Below are positions 7,967 to 17,404 of a stretch of DNA of 64,000 nucleotides, piece after piece (within the stretch, counting starts at the first letter, position 1; every line of letters begins with the position of its first letter). The notes under the pieces are model-generated. The model was not told the DNA's origin and searched no databases. It saw nothing but the letters and a program-made list of their open reading frames with translations. The DNA is from Clostridium bornimense (lineage in GTDB: Bacteria; Bacillota; Clostridia; Clostridiales; Clostridiaceae). The stretch spans positions 930,001 to 994,000 of the forward strand of contig NZ_HG917868.1 of assembly GCF_000577895.1 (NCBI RefSeq). Reading direction: 5' to 3'. Both the position numbers and the translations under genes were made by a program.

Positions 7967-10381
7967 ATGAGATTAAATATAGAACAGCAAAAATTGGTAA
8001 ATAGCAAAAATGTAGGACATCAAGTTATACGTGGAATTGCTGGATCAGGTAAGACAACAGTAGGTGTATGTAGAGCATCATATCTTCTTGATAACGTTTG
8101 CGATAAAGATGATATGATTTTATTTCTTACGTATAATAATTCATTAAAAACATACATAAAGTATTTGTACAAAAAAACTAAAGATGAACTTAAGGAAAAT
8201 CAGAATATAAGTTTTTTTGATAATAATAGTGATAAGAACATAAAGGTATCTACCATAGATTCTATTATGTATGGATATTTTAAAGCATATTGTAATGAAA
8301 ACGGTAAAGATTTGATTTTGGAAATGCAAATAAAGCCGGCTATTATGAAGCAAGGGATTTATAATGTAAGAAAAACTTTTGGAGAATCATCTATATTAAA
8401 TGAAAATAATATTAAGTTTTTAAGAGATGAAATTGCTTGGATTAAGGCATGTAGGTATATTACGTTGGAAAAATATCAAAATTGCTTTAGAACTGGAAGA
8501 TCAATAGGTAATAATGATGGACCTAGTAGATTGAATAGAAATTCTAAAAGTAGGGAAGCAATTTTTAGACTTATGGAAGAAGTTGATAAATTGCTTATGA
8601 AAGAAAATAAGGTAGATATATTTACAGCTAATATTATTGCACTAGATCAGATACAAAGGTATAAAAATCATAAAAGATATAAGCATATTATAATTGATGA
8701 AGCTCAAGATTTAACAAAGGTACAGCTTGATTTTATAAATATATTAAGAAGTGATAAGGAAGATAGTTCTATATTATTTTTAGCTGATGTAGCTCAAAGT
8801 ATATATCCACAAGCATGGTTAGTAAAAGAAAGATCTTTTAAAACTATAGGATATGATATGACGGGGAAAGGGTCTAGGTTATCTAAAAATTATAGAACTA
8901 CTACAGAGATAGCAGAGGCTGCATATAGTCTTTTATCAAAAGATATTAATATAGTTGAAGATGAAAACTTTGTAAAACCATCATTATTAGATAAGAGGGG
9001 AGAATATCCTATATATACTCATTTTAATAATGAAGAATAAAGAAATAGATATCTATTAAGGACGATAAAAGCATTAAGAAATAATTATGAATTAAAGGAT
9101 ATAGCAATAGTATCTAGGATAAATAAAAACTTAGAATTATTAAGAGATTTTCTTATTAAAAATAATATAGATGCAACAGTGTTTAAAAAAGATATAGATT
9201 TTGAACAGGAAAAGATAAAGCTTGTAACTATGCATTCTGTTAAAGGATTAGAGTTTAAAGTAGTAATATTAATAGATTTAAATAGCAATCTCATGCCATA
9301 TCCAGTTAAGGAAACTAATGAGGAAGATAGATTGCTAGAAGAAACTAGAGATAGAAAACTTATGTATGTAGGAATGACTAGAGCAGAAGAAAAATTATTC
9401 CTTTGTTCTCATGGAGAGCCATCTAAGTTTATTAATGATATAGATAAAAATTTACTATTGCTTAAAAGCGAAAGTAGGATAAACACTTATTACAATGTTG
9501 AATATAGTGAATATTTATTTACAAATGAAATAAAACAAAAAGAAGAAGAAGAGGAATCAGTAAGACAATGGATGATAAAAGAGTTAATTAATAATTATGG
9601 ATATCCGAAAGAATTATTGAAAGTAGAATATCCATTTAAGAATTTTTCGAGAGATGGAAAAGCAGACATCGTAGTATTAAACGGTAAAACAAAAGAACCA
9701 TATATAATGGTAGAAACAAAAAGTAGAAAAGAAGATATATCTAACGCAGTAAATCAATTAAAGTCATATATGAATGTATCTAAAACTCCATTTGGTGTTG
9801 CTACTAATGGAAAAGATATAGTTTTTCTAAATAGAGATTTTAATGAAATAAAAGATATTCCTGTATGTAATGCAATGATATTATCTAGCTCAGTAGAAGA
9901 ATATAGATATATTGACACATCAACTAAACAAGAAAAGTACTTTAAAAGAGACTTAGACAATATAAATGAAATTATATACGATGAAGATGTAATAAAAGAT
10001 AATATGATGAAAATACCAGTGTATGCAGATATAGCAGCAGGAATCCCTATAGAAATAGTAGATGAATTAAGAGGATCCTTTACACTTCCAAGTGAATGGG
10101 TTAAAAATAAAAAGGATTTATTCATCTTAAAGGTAAAAGGGGACAGCATGATAAATGCCAATATAGATAATGGTAATTTAGTAGTACTACAAAGTGCTAG
10201 TACAGCAGATCCAATGGATATAGTAGCGGTATATTATAATGGGACAACCACCCTTAAAAAGTTTATGCCAATGGGAAGTACCGTACTTCTAATAAGTGAA
10301 AATCCTAACTATGAGCCAATTAATATATCAGAAGGTGACTTTAGGATAATGGGGAAATTGGTTGGGATATTGAAAAGTTAA
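7967..10381 (+). pseudogene. UvrD-like helicase - HsdR_N-like nuclease - LexA-like S24 fusion, interrupted by one in-frame TAA
   Basis: One continuous frame of 804 codons is broken only by TAA at 9038-9040 (residue 358, context GAA GAA TAA AGA). Before it: superfamily 1 helicase with Walker A GIAGSGKTT (23-31) and Walker B IIIDEAQD (DEAQ 244-247). After it: helicase motifs HSVKGLEF (about 423) and VGMTRAEE (about 468-475); a restriction-type nuclease core KADIVV..VETK (Asp567, Glu583, Lys585) as in HsdR N-terminal domains; then a LexA C-terminal-like S24 domain with cleavage-site-like AAG (Ala691-Gly692), catalytic Ser727 in GDSM and Lys764 in TLKKF. There is no DNA-binding HTH. ATG 7967 is chosen because family homology starts there; an upstream ATG at 7892 lacks an RBS. 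All motifs outside the stop are intact, so the stop is recent, an assembly error, or tolerated. The lesion splits the product into 357 residues plus an unstarted remainder. Confidence 0.85.
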
Positions 10382-10392
10382 AAGTAAGAAAA

Positions 10393-10440
10393 TACGTCAC
10401 GTATAATTTCATTTTTTAGGTGGAGTTGTACGTGACGGTT
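10393..10440 (+). repeat. CGTCACGTA hairpin repeat, copy 2 (right flank of helicase-S24 gene)
   Basis: TACGTCACGTA at the left pairs with TGTACGTGACGG at the right. Its first 23 bases match 7768-7790 exactly. The U-tract is poor, so it is a hairpin but not a strong terminator in this direction. Confidence 0.7.
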
Positions 10441-10480
10441 TGCTTAAAAATATATTACACTATTAAGCTTTAGATTGTAT

Positions 10481-11656
10481 CTAATCTATAATATTAAACT
10501 CTAATAAATTTTTAGACGTATTAAAAGTATATTCTACTAATGTAAGGTTTGTCCAAATATCGAAGTTGGGTGGTCTTCGCCCAACAATATAGTTTCTTTG
10601 CGCAAATTTATTTTTGGCTTCAATAATTGAAGAATCAAATTTTTTTGCTACTAAAAATGCGTTAATCATCGAATAATCTCCATAAGAGTATTCTTGGCTT
10701 ATCCAATCTACATATTTCATTACTTGATCAATATCAATTGGTAGAGCATCACCTTTTTTTAATTCCATAAGTAGATATTTGGAAATTGTACCATAAAAGC
10801 CAGGAATATACTTATAGCCAAATACGTCCATTTTATCGATGTAGTCTAATGGCTTGAATGGAGACGCAATTACTTGATGAGATATATAATCCCAATTGCC
10901 AAAAATGCTTTCAGTATGTGAATCTTTATTTGACAATTGTGAAAGAATTCCCGCCTCTAAGGCCATTTCATGGCTTAAAGTTTCATTTTCATTGCAAGAT
11001 GAGAGAATATCAGCCACATTAAGAGTATAATTATTTTCATTAAGTTTAAGCTTTATATTATTATGAGTAGAGTTATTAAATTTTAAAATTTCATTAGCTG
11101 TGTTGTTTAATAAAAATTGTTCGTTTTTTTTAAGAATTATATCTTTTAATGCCTTATTTTCATCATCATCGATTTTAACAAATGATAACTTATAAAATGC
11201 TCTCAACATTCTAAATTTTGATGGATTTGAAGACAAAACGTCATCCATATCAACACCGTTTTTGAAAAAGAAGGGAGTTGGCTCAAAGGTACATATCCAT
11301 CTATTATTTATACTTTCTTCACCTAAGTCAACTAATAATTCATTTTTAATGTCTAAATATTCTGGAGTTATTGGTTGAGATGAAGAAGTATAATTATTAT
11401 ATTTACAATCTCTATTAATATTTTTAAGAGTACCAATGCCATATATTTTTCTATCAATAAAAAAATATATGTTGTCACCTTCTTTCATTGTAGCATAATC
11501 AGAAAAAGTAGATTCATGATGAGTTTTCCACTTATTATTTATTGGAGAACTCATATTTGTAGAATATACACCTCTAGATATACATGTTTCTAGTGGATTT
11601 AAAATATCTATTTTTTTACTTGATGTTTTTTTTAAACTCATTATGTATCCAGCCAT
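10481..11656 (-). CDS. EVE/PUA-like domain fused to PD-(D/E)XK nuclease
   Basis: 391 residues. The N-terminal 80 residues (KWKTHHESTFSDYATMKEGD, then IYFFIDRKIYGIGTL) look like an EVE/YTH-type PUA fold, a domain that reads modified bases in several restriction enzymes. The C-terminal half has a recognisable nuclease pattern: Glu230/Glu234 in SHEMALEAG, Asp277 in KMDVFG, MELKK (Glu298, Lys300) and QVMKY (Gln311, Tyr315), i.e. E-D-ExK-QxxxY. The start is ATG at 11656, preceded by GAGGAG; an upstream in-frame GTG at 11686 has no RBS. The gene is divergent from the methyltransferase and convergent with the helicase-S24 gene. A modification-dependent nuclease role is inferred from domains only. 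Confidence 0.7.
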   Translation of the reverse strand: MAGYIMSLKKTSSKKIDILNPLETCISRGVYSTNMSSPINNKWKTHHESTFSDYATMKEGDNIYFFIDRKIYGIGTLKNINRDCKYNNYTSSSQPITPEYLDIKNELLVDLGEESINNRWICTFEPTPFFFKNGVDMDDVLSSNPSKFRMLRAFYKLSFVKIDDDENKALKDIILKKNEQFLLNNTANEILKFNNSTHNNIKLKLNENNYTLNVADILSSCNENETLSHEMALEAGILSQLSNKDSHTESIFGNWDYISHQVIASPFKPLDYIDKMDVFGYKYIPGFYGTISKYLLMELKKGDALPIDIDQVMKYVDWISQEYSYGDYSMINAFLVAKKFDSSIIEAKNKFAQRNYIVGRRPPNFDIWTNLTLVEYTFNTSKNLLEFNIID

Positions 11657-11829
11657 ATATTTCTCCTCAATATAAAAGTTATACACTAATATTATACAAA
11701 ATATATGTTTAAAAGGAAAAGTAGTGTTTTTTGTTTTAAAATATGATTAAATAGTAAAATTTGATTTTTCTTTTTGTTAAGAAATATATTATAATAACTA
11801 GAGGTAATAATTCAAAAGGAGAAAGTAAT

Positions 11830-13032
11830 ATGGCTATAGAGAAAACAGTATGTGAGCTTTTTGCTGGAGTCGGTGGTTTTAGACTAGGGTTAGAAAAAGC
11901 ATCAAAAGAATGGAATACAGTTTGGGCAAATCAATGGGAACCAGGGAAAAAGTTGCAACATGCATTTAATTGTTACTGTTCTCATTTTGGAAATACAACT
12001 AATCATGTAAATGTTGATATATCGCTTATTAATAAAGAAGAGATTCCAGAACATAATTTGCTTGTAGGGGGATTTCCTTGCCAAGATTATTCAGTAGCTA
12101 GAACAGGAGCTCAAGGGATAAATGGTGTTAAAGGAGTTCTATGGTGGCAAATAAGAGACGTATTGGAGAAAAAATCACCGAAGTTTGTTTTATTAGAAAA
12201 TGTGGATAGGTTATTAAAATCACCTGCTAAACAAAGAGGTAGAGATTTTGCAGTAATGTTAGGATGTTTTAATGACTTAGGTTATAGTGTTGAATGGAGA
12301 GTCATAAATGCTGCAGAATATGGATTTGCACAAAGAAGAAGAAGGATTTTTATTTTTGCATATAGAAATGATACTCAGTATTATAAAGTTATGAAAAATA
12401 AATCTAATAAGGATATTATAAATCATAAAGGTTTTTTTGCTACTACATTTCCTATAGAAGAATGTGATAATGTTAATGTTAAGGATTTTATTTATGAAGA
12501 TATATATGATATATCTGATAATTTCAATTATGAATTTTGTAATTCAGGTTTGATGATAAATGGAGAGATTTCTACAGTTAAAACTATTCCTAAATATGAA
12601 GAACCTATTACTATTAGAGAAATAGTTGAAGAGAATGTAGATGATAGATACTATCTTGGTGAGCAACTTGAAAAGTGGAAATATTTAAAGGGAGCTAAAA
12701 AGATTGAACGAACTAGTAAAACTGGTCACTCATATGTATTTTCAGAAGGACCAATAGCATTCCCTGATTCTATTGATAAACCTGCAAGAACAATGTTAAC
12801 TAGCGAATCAAGTGTAAATCGAAGTACACATGTTATAGAAGATCCACAAACAAAAAGATTAAGATTATTGACTCCAATGGAAGCAGAAAGAATACAAGGA
12901 TTTGATGATAATTGGACTAATACTGGTATGCCTGAAAAGTTTAGATATTTTTGTATGGGTAACGCATTAGTTGTTGGAGTAGTGACAAGAATGGGACTTA
13001 CATTAAATAAAATTTTTGATGGTGAAATATAG
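11830..13032 (+). CDS. DNA (cytosine-5)-methyltransferase
   Basis: 400 residues with the ordered motifs of C5 methyltransferases: I FAGVGGFRLG (AdoMet binding), IV GGFPCQDYS with catalytic Cys84, VI ENVDRLL, VIII QRRRRIF, and X GNALVVGV at the end. Between VIII and X lies the target recognition region. ATG 11830 has AAAAGGAGAA upstream; an earlier in-frame TTG at 11761 is rejected. It is convergent with the restriction gene at 13054-14529, sharing a palindromic terminator. Pairing with a Sau3AI-like endonuclease suggests it methylates GATC at C5 to protect the host. This is inference from the partner family. Confidence 0.9.
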   Translation: MAIEKTVCELFAGVGGFRLGLEKASKEWNTVWANQWEPGKKLQHAFNCYCSHFGNTTNHVNVDISLINKEEIPEHNLLVGGFPCQDYSVARTGAQGINGVKGVLWWQIRDVLEKKSPKFVLLENVDRLLKSPAKQRGRDFAVMLGCFNDLGYSVEWRVINAAEYGFAQRRRRIFIFAYRNDTQYYKVMKNKSNKDIINHKGFFATTFPIEECDNVNVKDFIYEDIYDISDNFNYEFCNSGLMINGEISTVKTIPKYEEPITIREIVEENVDDRYYLGEQLEKWKYLKGAKKIERTSKTGHSYVFSEGPIAFPDSIDKPARTMLTSESSVNRSTHVIEDPQTKRLRLLTPMEAERIQGFDDNWTNTGMPEKFRYFCMGNALVVGVVTRMGLTLNKIFDGEI

Positions 13033-13058
13033 GACTACAGTACTGTAGTCCTATTATT
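13032..13058. terminator. Bidirectional terminator between methyltransferase and endonuclease genes
   Basis: GGACTACAGTACTGTAGTCC at 13032-13051 is a perfect 20-base palindrome followed by TATTATTTT. It overlaps the methyltransferase stop codon and sits just before the end of the convergent gene. Confidence 0.7.
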
Positions 13059-14529
13059 TTAAAAGTGATTTATTTAATTGACTTAGAATATATGTATTAT
13101 TTATCCAGAAACTTTGTGTTGTCATATATCTACCATCAGGAAGTTCGTTTGCATCTTTATGGATATCACCAATAATAACTCCATCATTAAAGAGATAGGC
13201 GCTTCTTTGAGTGTGTGGTCTTATATGAACAATAGGATTGTCCTCTTTTTTAGGAAAATTATTAAGTACTATTTTTTTTGATTTAGTTTCCTTTATAGTA
13301 AGTATAACTCCGTTGATTATAGTTTCACGAACTTTATTCCAGCCATCAAAAACAATGGTATTTAGGTCGTTATAAGGCATGTTCCAGAATTGACAGCCTT
13401 TTAACTCGTATATATCATTATTCTTTTTAAATACTACAAATAAAAATTTTGTCTTATCAAAATAATTAAATAAAGAAGATTCTTCCCACTCTTCATTAAT
13501 TATATCTTTAAATTTGAATGCCGGAAAAGACATACTTTCTTTTATAGAGTTGTTATTTTCTATGCGAATAGCTTTAACAACAACATTTGCTTTTATAAAT
13601 TCTTCTGCTTTATTTGATTTTATTCCTAACATTCTGTATGAAAGATCACACCATTGAGATTTATTATTATTATATTCCCTATTGAATAATTCACATAATT
13701 CTTTATCAGATTTTCCAATATGAATATTTATTTTATTAATTATATATTCTTCAAAAGTTTTATTTTTTAATTCATCAACATTTTTAATTATTGGTTCATA
13801 TGTTGTTTTGTTTGGAACAATATACGTATTTAAAATATGTGTCATATAAGAAACTTTAAATGAAAATGCCCTTGGCTTTGCTGGAATATCAGAAAAAGGT
13901 TGTTTCCTACTATTTGCTGACGTAGCTGCTTTTGTTGCTGCTCCAAGATACATTGTATCTCCTTCAGAGAGTTCATGAGCTTTTCCATTTCTAATCTTGT
14001 TAACTATTATATTATAATCATTTTTAATTATTTCTAAATCCTGTTTAGGTGGGGTAAATAGCTTAGCATAGTTGATTCTGTAATCTAACCTATTAGGTAT
14101 TTCTTTTGAGTATAAATAATATACTAGCAGAATAAGATTTGATTTTTTCCAAAGATGGCTTTCATAAAAATCTTCATTAATAACTTCACAATAGTCAATC
14201 ATAGTTAAAATTAAACGTTCTTTTGCAGAAAGACTTTTATTTTTATTAATTTTATATGGTGTTACTTTTAACTCAACACCAGCTTTATCAAAATCAGGAT
14301 TTGAATCATTATTGCATTTATATTGAAAAAAGCATTCTTCTATTAATTCACCTAATCCACCTTTTCGTTTCTTATTTTCATGAGTTGAACCATAATTACT
14401 AGTATCTTCATATATACGGTTTAGATTATTATTATATTCACCTAAAATCTCAGAAAAGCTTTTTCCAATAAGATTTTGCGCATAATTTTCAATACTTTTG
14501 GCATCAGTTTCATTATATGGTAAGTACAT
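13054..14529 (-). CDS. Sau3AI/MutH-family type II restriction endonuclease
   Basis: 491 residues. The N-terminal domain has GGLGELIEECFF (helix with Glu64) and NPDFDKAGVELKVT, giving Asp79, Glu86 and Lys88 with the same spacing as the D-E-K triad of MutH, followed by SAKERLILTM, as in the catalytic half of Sau3AI. Length is close to Sau3AI, which has a second MutH-like pseudo-catalytic half; here the C-terminal half has no obvious second triad. RBS AAGGAG lies seven bases before ATG. With the adjacent C5 methyltransferase it forms a probable GATC restriction-modification system. Specificity is inferred from family, not seen. Confidence 0.88.
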   Translation of the reverse strand: MYLPYNETDAKSIENYAQNLIGKSFSEILGEYNNNLNRIYEDTSNYGSTHENKKRKGGLGELIEECFFQYKCNNDSNPDFDKAGVELKVTPYKINKNKSLSAKERLILTMIDYCEVINEDFYESHLWKKSNLILLVYYLYSKEIPNRLDYRINYAKLFTPPKQDLEIIKNDYNIIVNKIRNGKAHELSEGDTMYLGAATKAATSANSRKQPFSDIPAKPRAFSFKVSYMTHILNTYIVPNKTTYEPIIKNVDELKNKTFEEYIINKINIHIGKSDKELCELFNREYNNNKSQWCDLSYRMLGIKSNKAEEFIKANVVVKAIRIENNNSIKESMSFPAFKFKDIINEEWEESSLFNYFDKTKFLFVVFKKNNDIYELKGCQFWNMPYNDLNTIVFDGWNKVRETIINGVILTIKETKSKKIVLNNFPKKEDNPIVHIRPHTQRSAYLFNDGVIIGDIHKDANELPDGRYMTTQSFWINNTYILSQLNKSLLK

Positions 14530-14898
14530 AAAATTCTCCTTATAACAATATTTTGCTTAATAAATACAGTATACAATATTTGATTAAATATGTATAATTT
14601 TGATACTCATAATTGTTGAGAGATTAAATGTAAGTTAAAATGGATTTTATAAAGATATACATTAAAAAAGTGAATTTTAATTATGTAGTAGTAATAAAAA
14701 TTATGTAATGGTTCCATAGAATAAATTATTTAATAAGTTTAGGAATGGAATTAATTACCATAAAAAGATATAATAATTAAAATTTTGAAAACATTAAAAA
14801 CAATGTGATATATATATGGCGATTTAGATATCATAAAGGGTAAATTTGAAAAATTTATTTTATAATATAAGTAGAAAATATTTAGATAGGAGAAAACA
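14530..14898. other. AT-rich divergent intergenic region
   Basis: 369 bases between the endonuclease (minus strand) and the PLD-helicase (plus strand). It must hold both promoters. A TATAAT lies at 14861-14866, but no convincing -35 box, repeat, RNA or gene was seen. Confidence 0.5.
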
Positions 14899-17349
14899 AT
14901 GGGAAATGTTGATGCCAAGAATATTATAGCTAGCGAAGTAGCTATAGATAACATTAAATTTAAAGACATAAATAACAATTGCATCACAGGAGAAACTAAT
15001 CATCTATTACCAAAACTTAGACAAGCCTTTAAAAAAGCTACAGAAGTTAAAATAATCGTAGCATTTTTAAAAGATACCGGTGTTAAGTTATTAGAAGATG
15101 ATATTAGAGAATTAGTTGATAGGGGAGTTAATATAAAAATATTAACAGGTAATTATCTTAATATAACAGAGCCTAAAGCTCTTACATCATTAAAATATAA
15201 CTTTGGAGATAAGATAGATTTGCGATTTTATAATGTTAAGAATAAATCATTTCATCCGAAGGCTTATATTTTCAAAAATAGTGAAGGTGGAGAAATTTAT
15301 TTAGGATCATCTAATATGTCTAGAGCGGCACTTACTGATGCTATTGAATGGAATTACAGGATTGATAAAAGTACGTCACCAGAAGATTTTGATTATTTAG
15401 AAAGAACTTTTGATGATTTGTTTTTAAATCACTCTACTATAATAGGAAGAAAAGAGCTTAATGAATATGCAAAAACTTGGAGAAAGAGACGTATTGTTGT
15501 TGATGATGTTGAGGAAGATACTAATGTTATAGATTTATACACACCTACTGACACACAGCTACAATGCTTATACAATTTAAAAGCCACAAGGGAAGAAGGT
15601 TTTGATAGAGCATTAGTAGTTGCTGCAACTGGTGTTGGTAAAACATATCTTGCAGCTTTTGACTCAAAAGAATATAAGAAAGTACTTTTTGTAGCACATA
15701 GAGAAGAAATATTAAAACAAGCATATAAAAGTTTCAGAAATGTAAGAGGCGAAACCTCTACCTATGGATACTTTTATGGTAATACAAAAGATAAGGACAA
15801 CGATGTAGTTTTTGCATTAGTACAAACTTTAGGTAAAAAAGAATATTTAAATGATAAGTATTTTAATAAAGATGATTTTGATTATATTATCATAGATGAA
15901 TTTCATCATGCTACTGCTAGTAATTATAAAAAGATAATAGATTATTTTAAACCTAAATTTTTATTTGGAATAACGGCAACACCAGAAAGAATGGATAACA
16001 AAGATGTTTTTGCAATTTGTGATTATAATGTTGCTTATGAAATTAGATTAAAAGAGGCTATAGAAAAAGATATCCTTTGTCCATATAGATATTATGGTAT
16101 TTACGATAATACAGTAGATTATGACAGTATTGATTATTCAAGAGGAAAATATAATGAAACACAACTAGAAAAAGCATTAAGTAAAAAGGAAAGAGCGGAT
16201 TTAGTTTATAATCATTATAGAAAATTTGATAGTAAAAGAGCATTAGGATTCTGTACATCAAAAACTCATGCAGAATATATGGCAGAGTATTTTGCAGATC
16301 AAGGAGTTAAAGCTGTAGCTGTTTATAGTGGTGGAAAATATAATAGGAACGAAGCTATAGAAAAATTAGCATCAGGAGAAATCTCAGTAATATTTTCTAT
16401 CGATATGTTTAATGAAGGATTAGATATACCATCAATAGATATGGTAATGTTTTTAAGACCTACAGAATCATCAACAGTATTTTTGCAACAATTAGGAAGA
16501 GGTCTTAGAAAATCAAAAGATAAAAAATATCTCAATGTACTAGATTTTATAGGCAAATATAAAAAAGTTAATTTAGTGCCGTTATTATTAAAAGGCGAAG
16601 ACGGAAAAAGAAGTAGTGGAAATAGATTTGTAAATCCTCAAGTGGATGATTATCCCGACGGGTGCTTAGTAGATTTCGACTTTAAACTTATAGATATTTT
16701 TAAAGAAGAATACAGCAGATCAAGAAATATTAAAACATGGATAAGAGATGAATTCTTAAGAGTAAAAGAAGAATTAGGACATACTCCCAATAGAAAAGAA
16801 TTCTTTTTACAAATGGAAGATGACTTATATATAAACCTCAAAGCAAAATCTAAAGAAAATATATTTAAAGATTACATATCATTTCTAAGTGAAATGGGAG
16901 AAGAGTCGCCATTGCTAGATACTGTAGCTCACAGATTTTTAGTGCAAATAGAAACTACAGCTATGAGTAAAACATATAAAATGCCATTATTATTAGCATT
17001 CTATAACGATGGAAATATGATAATGAAACTTGATAAAAGTGATATAGCAAAATCTTTTAGGAATTTTTATAGTTACGGTTCTAACGGCATAGATATGAAA
17101 AAGCATAAATCAACAGAAGACTATAAGTTATGGAATTATGATAAATATTATAAATTAGCCAAAGATAATCCAATAAATGCTTTATGCAAAACCCATGGAG
17201 AATTCTTTACCTTTGAAAATGATAAATTTTATCTATCAAAATCACTAGAATCATATATTAACAATGAAGAATTTTTAGGTCATTTTAAAGATATAATTGA
17301 TTTTAGAACAGTGGAGTATTATAAGATGAGATTTGATAATGAGGCTTAG
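14899..17349 (+). CDS. PLD-nuclease/DEAD-box helicase fusion
   Basis: 816 residues. Residues 25-185 form a phospholipase-D-type nuclease domain with one HPKAYIF (His119, Lys121) plus GSSNMSRAAL, which normally dimerises to make the active site. Next is a superfamily 2 helicase: Walker A AATGVGKTY near 245, DEFH near 333, TATPE, and QQLGRGLRK (motif VI). The C-terminal 230 residues are less conserved and helical. Fusions of this kind are common in restriction and anti-phage loci. It has its own RBS (TAGGAGAA) and lies 56 bp before the next gene, so it may form an operon with 17405-18538. It could be a stand-alone defence nuclease-helicase or an accessory of the neighbouring restriction-modification genes. 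Confidence 0.85.
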   Translation: MGNVDAKNIIASEVAIDNIKFKDINNNCITGETNHLLPKLRQAFKKATEVKIIVAFLKDTGVKLLEDDIRELVDRGVNIKILTGNYLNITEPKALTSLKYNFGDKIDLRFYNVKNKSFHPKAYIFKNSEGGEIYLGSSNMSRAALTDAIEWNYRIDKSTSPEDFDYLERTFDDLFLNHSTIIGRKELNEYAKTWRKRRIVVDDVEEDTNVIDLYTPTDTQLQCLYNLKATREEGFDRALVVAATGVGKTYLAAFDSKEYKKVLFVAHREEILKQAYKSFRNVRGETSTYGYFYGNTKDKDNDVVFALVQTLGKKEYLNDKYFNKDDFDYIIIDEFHHATASNYKKIIDYFKPKFLFGITATPERMDNKDVFAICDYNVAYEIRLKEAIEKDILCPYRYYGIYDNTVDYDSIDYSRGKYNETQLEKALSKKERADLVYNHYRKFDSKRALGFCTSKTHAEYMAEYFADQGVKAVAVYSGGKYNRNEAIEKLASGEISVIFSIDMFNEGLDIPSIDMVMFLRPTESSTVFLQQLGRGLRKSKDKKYLNVLDFIGKYKKVNLVPLLLKGEDGKRSSGNRFVNPQVDDYPDGCLVDFDFKLIDIFKEEYSRSRNIKTWIRDEFLRVKEELGHTPNRKEFFLQMEDDLYINLKAKSKENIFKDYISFLSEMGEESPLLDTVAHRFLVQIETTAMSKTYKMPLLLAFYNDGNMIMKLDKSDIAKSFRNFYSYGSNGIDMKKHKSTEDYKLWNYDKYYKLAKDNPINALCKTHGEFFTFENDKFYLSKSLESYINNEEFLGHFKDIIDFRTVEYYKMRFDNEA

Positions 17350-17404
17350 AGGAAATATTATTTTAAATAACAAGTTTAGAATAAACATTGGGGGATAGGT
17401 TAAT

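Noticed and set aside
9038-9040. Programmed read-through or recoding at the internal stop
   Set aside because: The codon is TAA followed by A, not a leaky TGA-C context, and no SECIS-like or stimulatory structure was noticed.
9179-10381. A separate gene starting at GTG 9179
   Set aside because: No RBS precedes it, and the frame continues upstream to the TAA at 9038 with helicase sequence, so it is the 3' part of one interrupted gene.
9985-10381. S24 domain as a prophage repressor
   Set aside because: No HTH precedes it, and no phage structural, integrase or lysis genes are nearby; it is the C-terminus of the helicase-nuclease.
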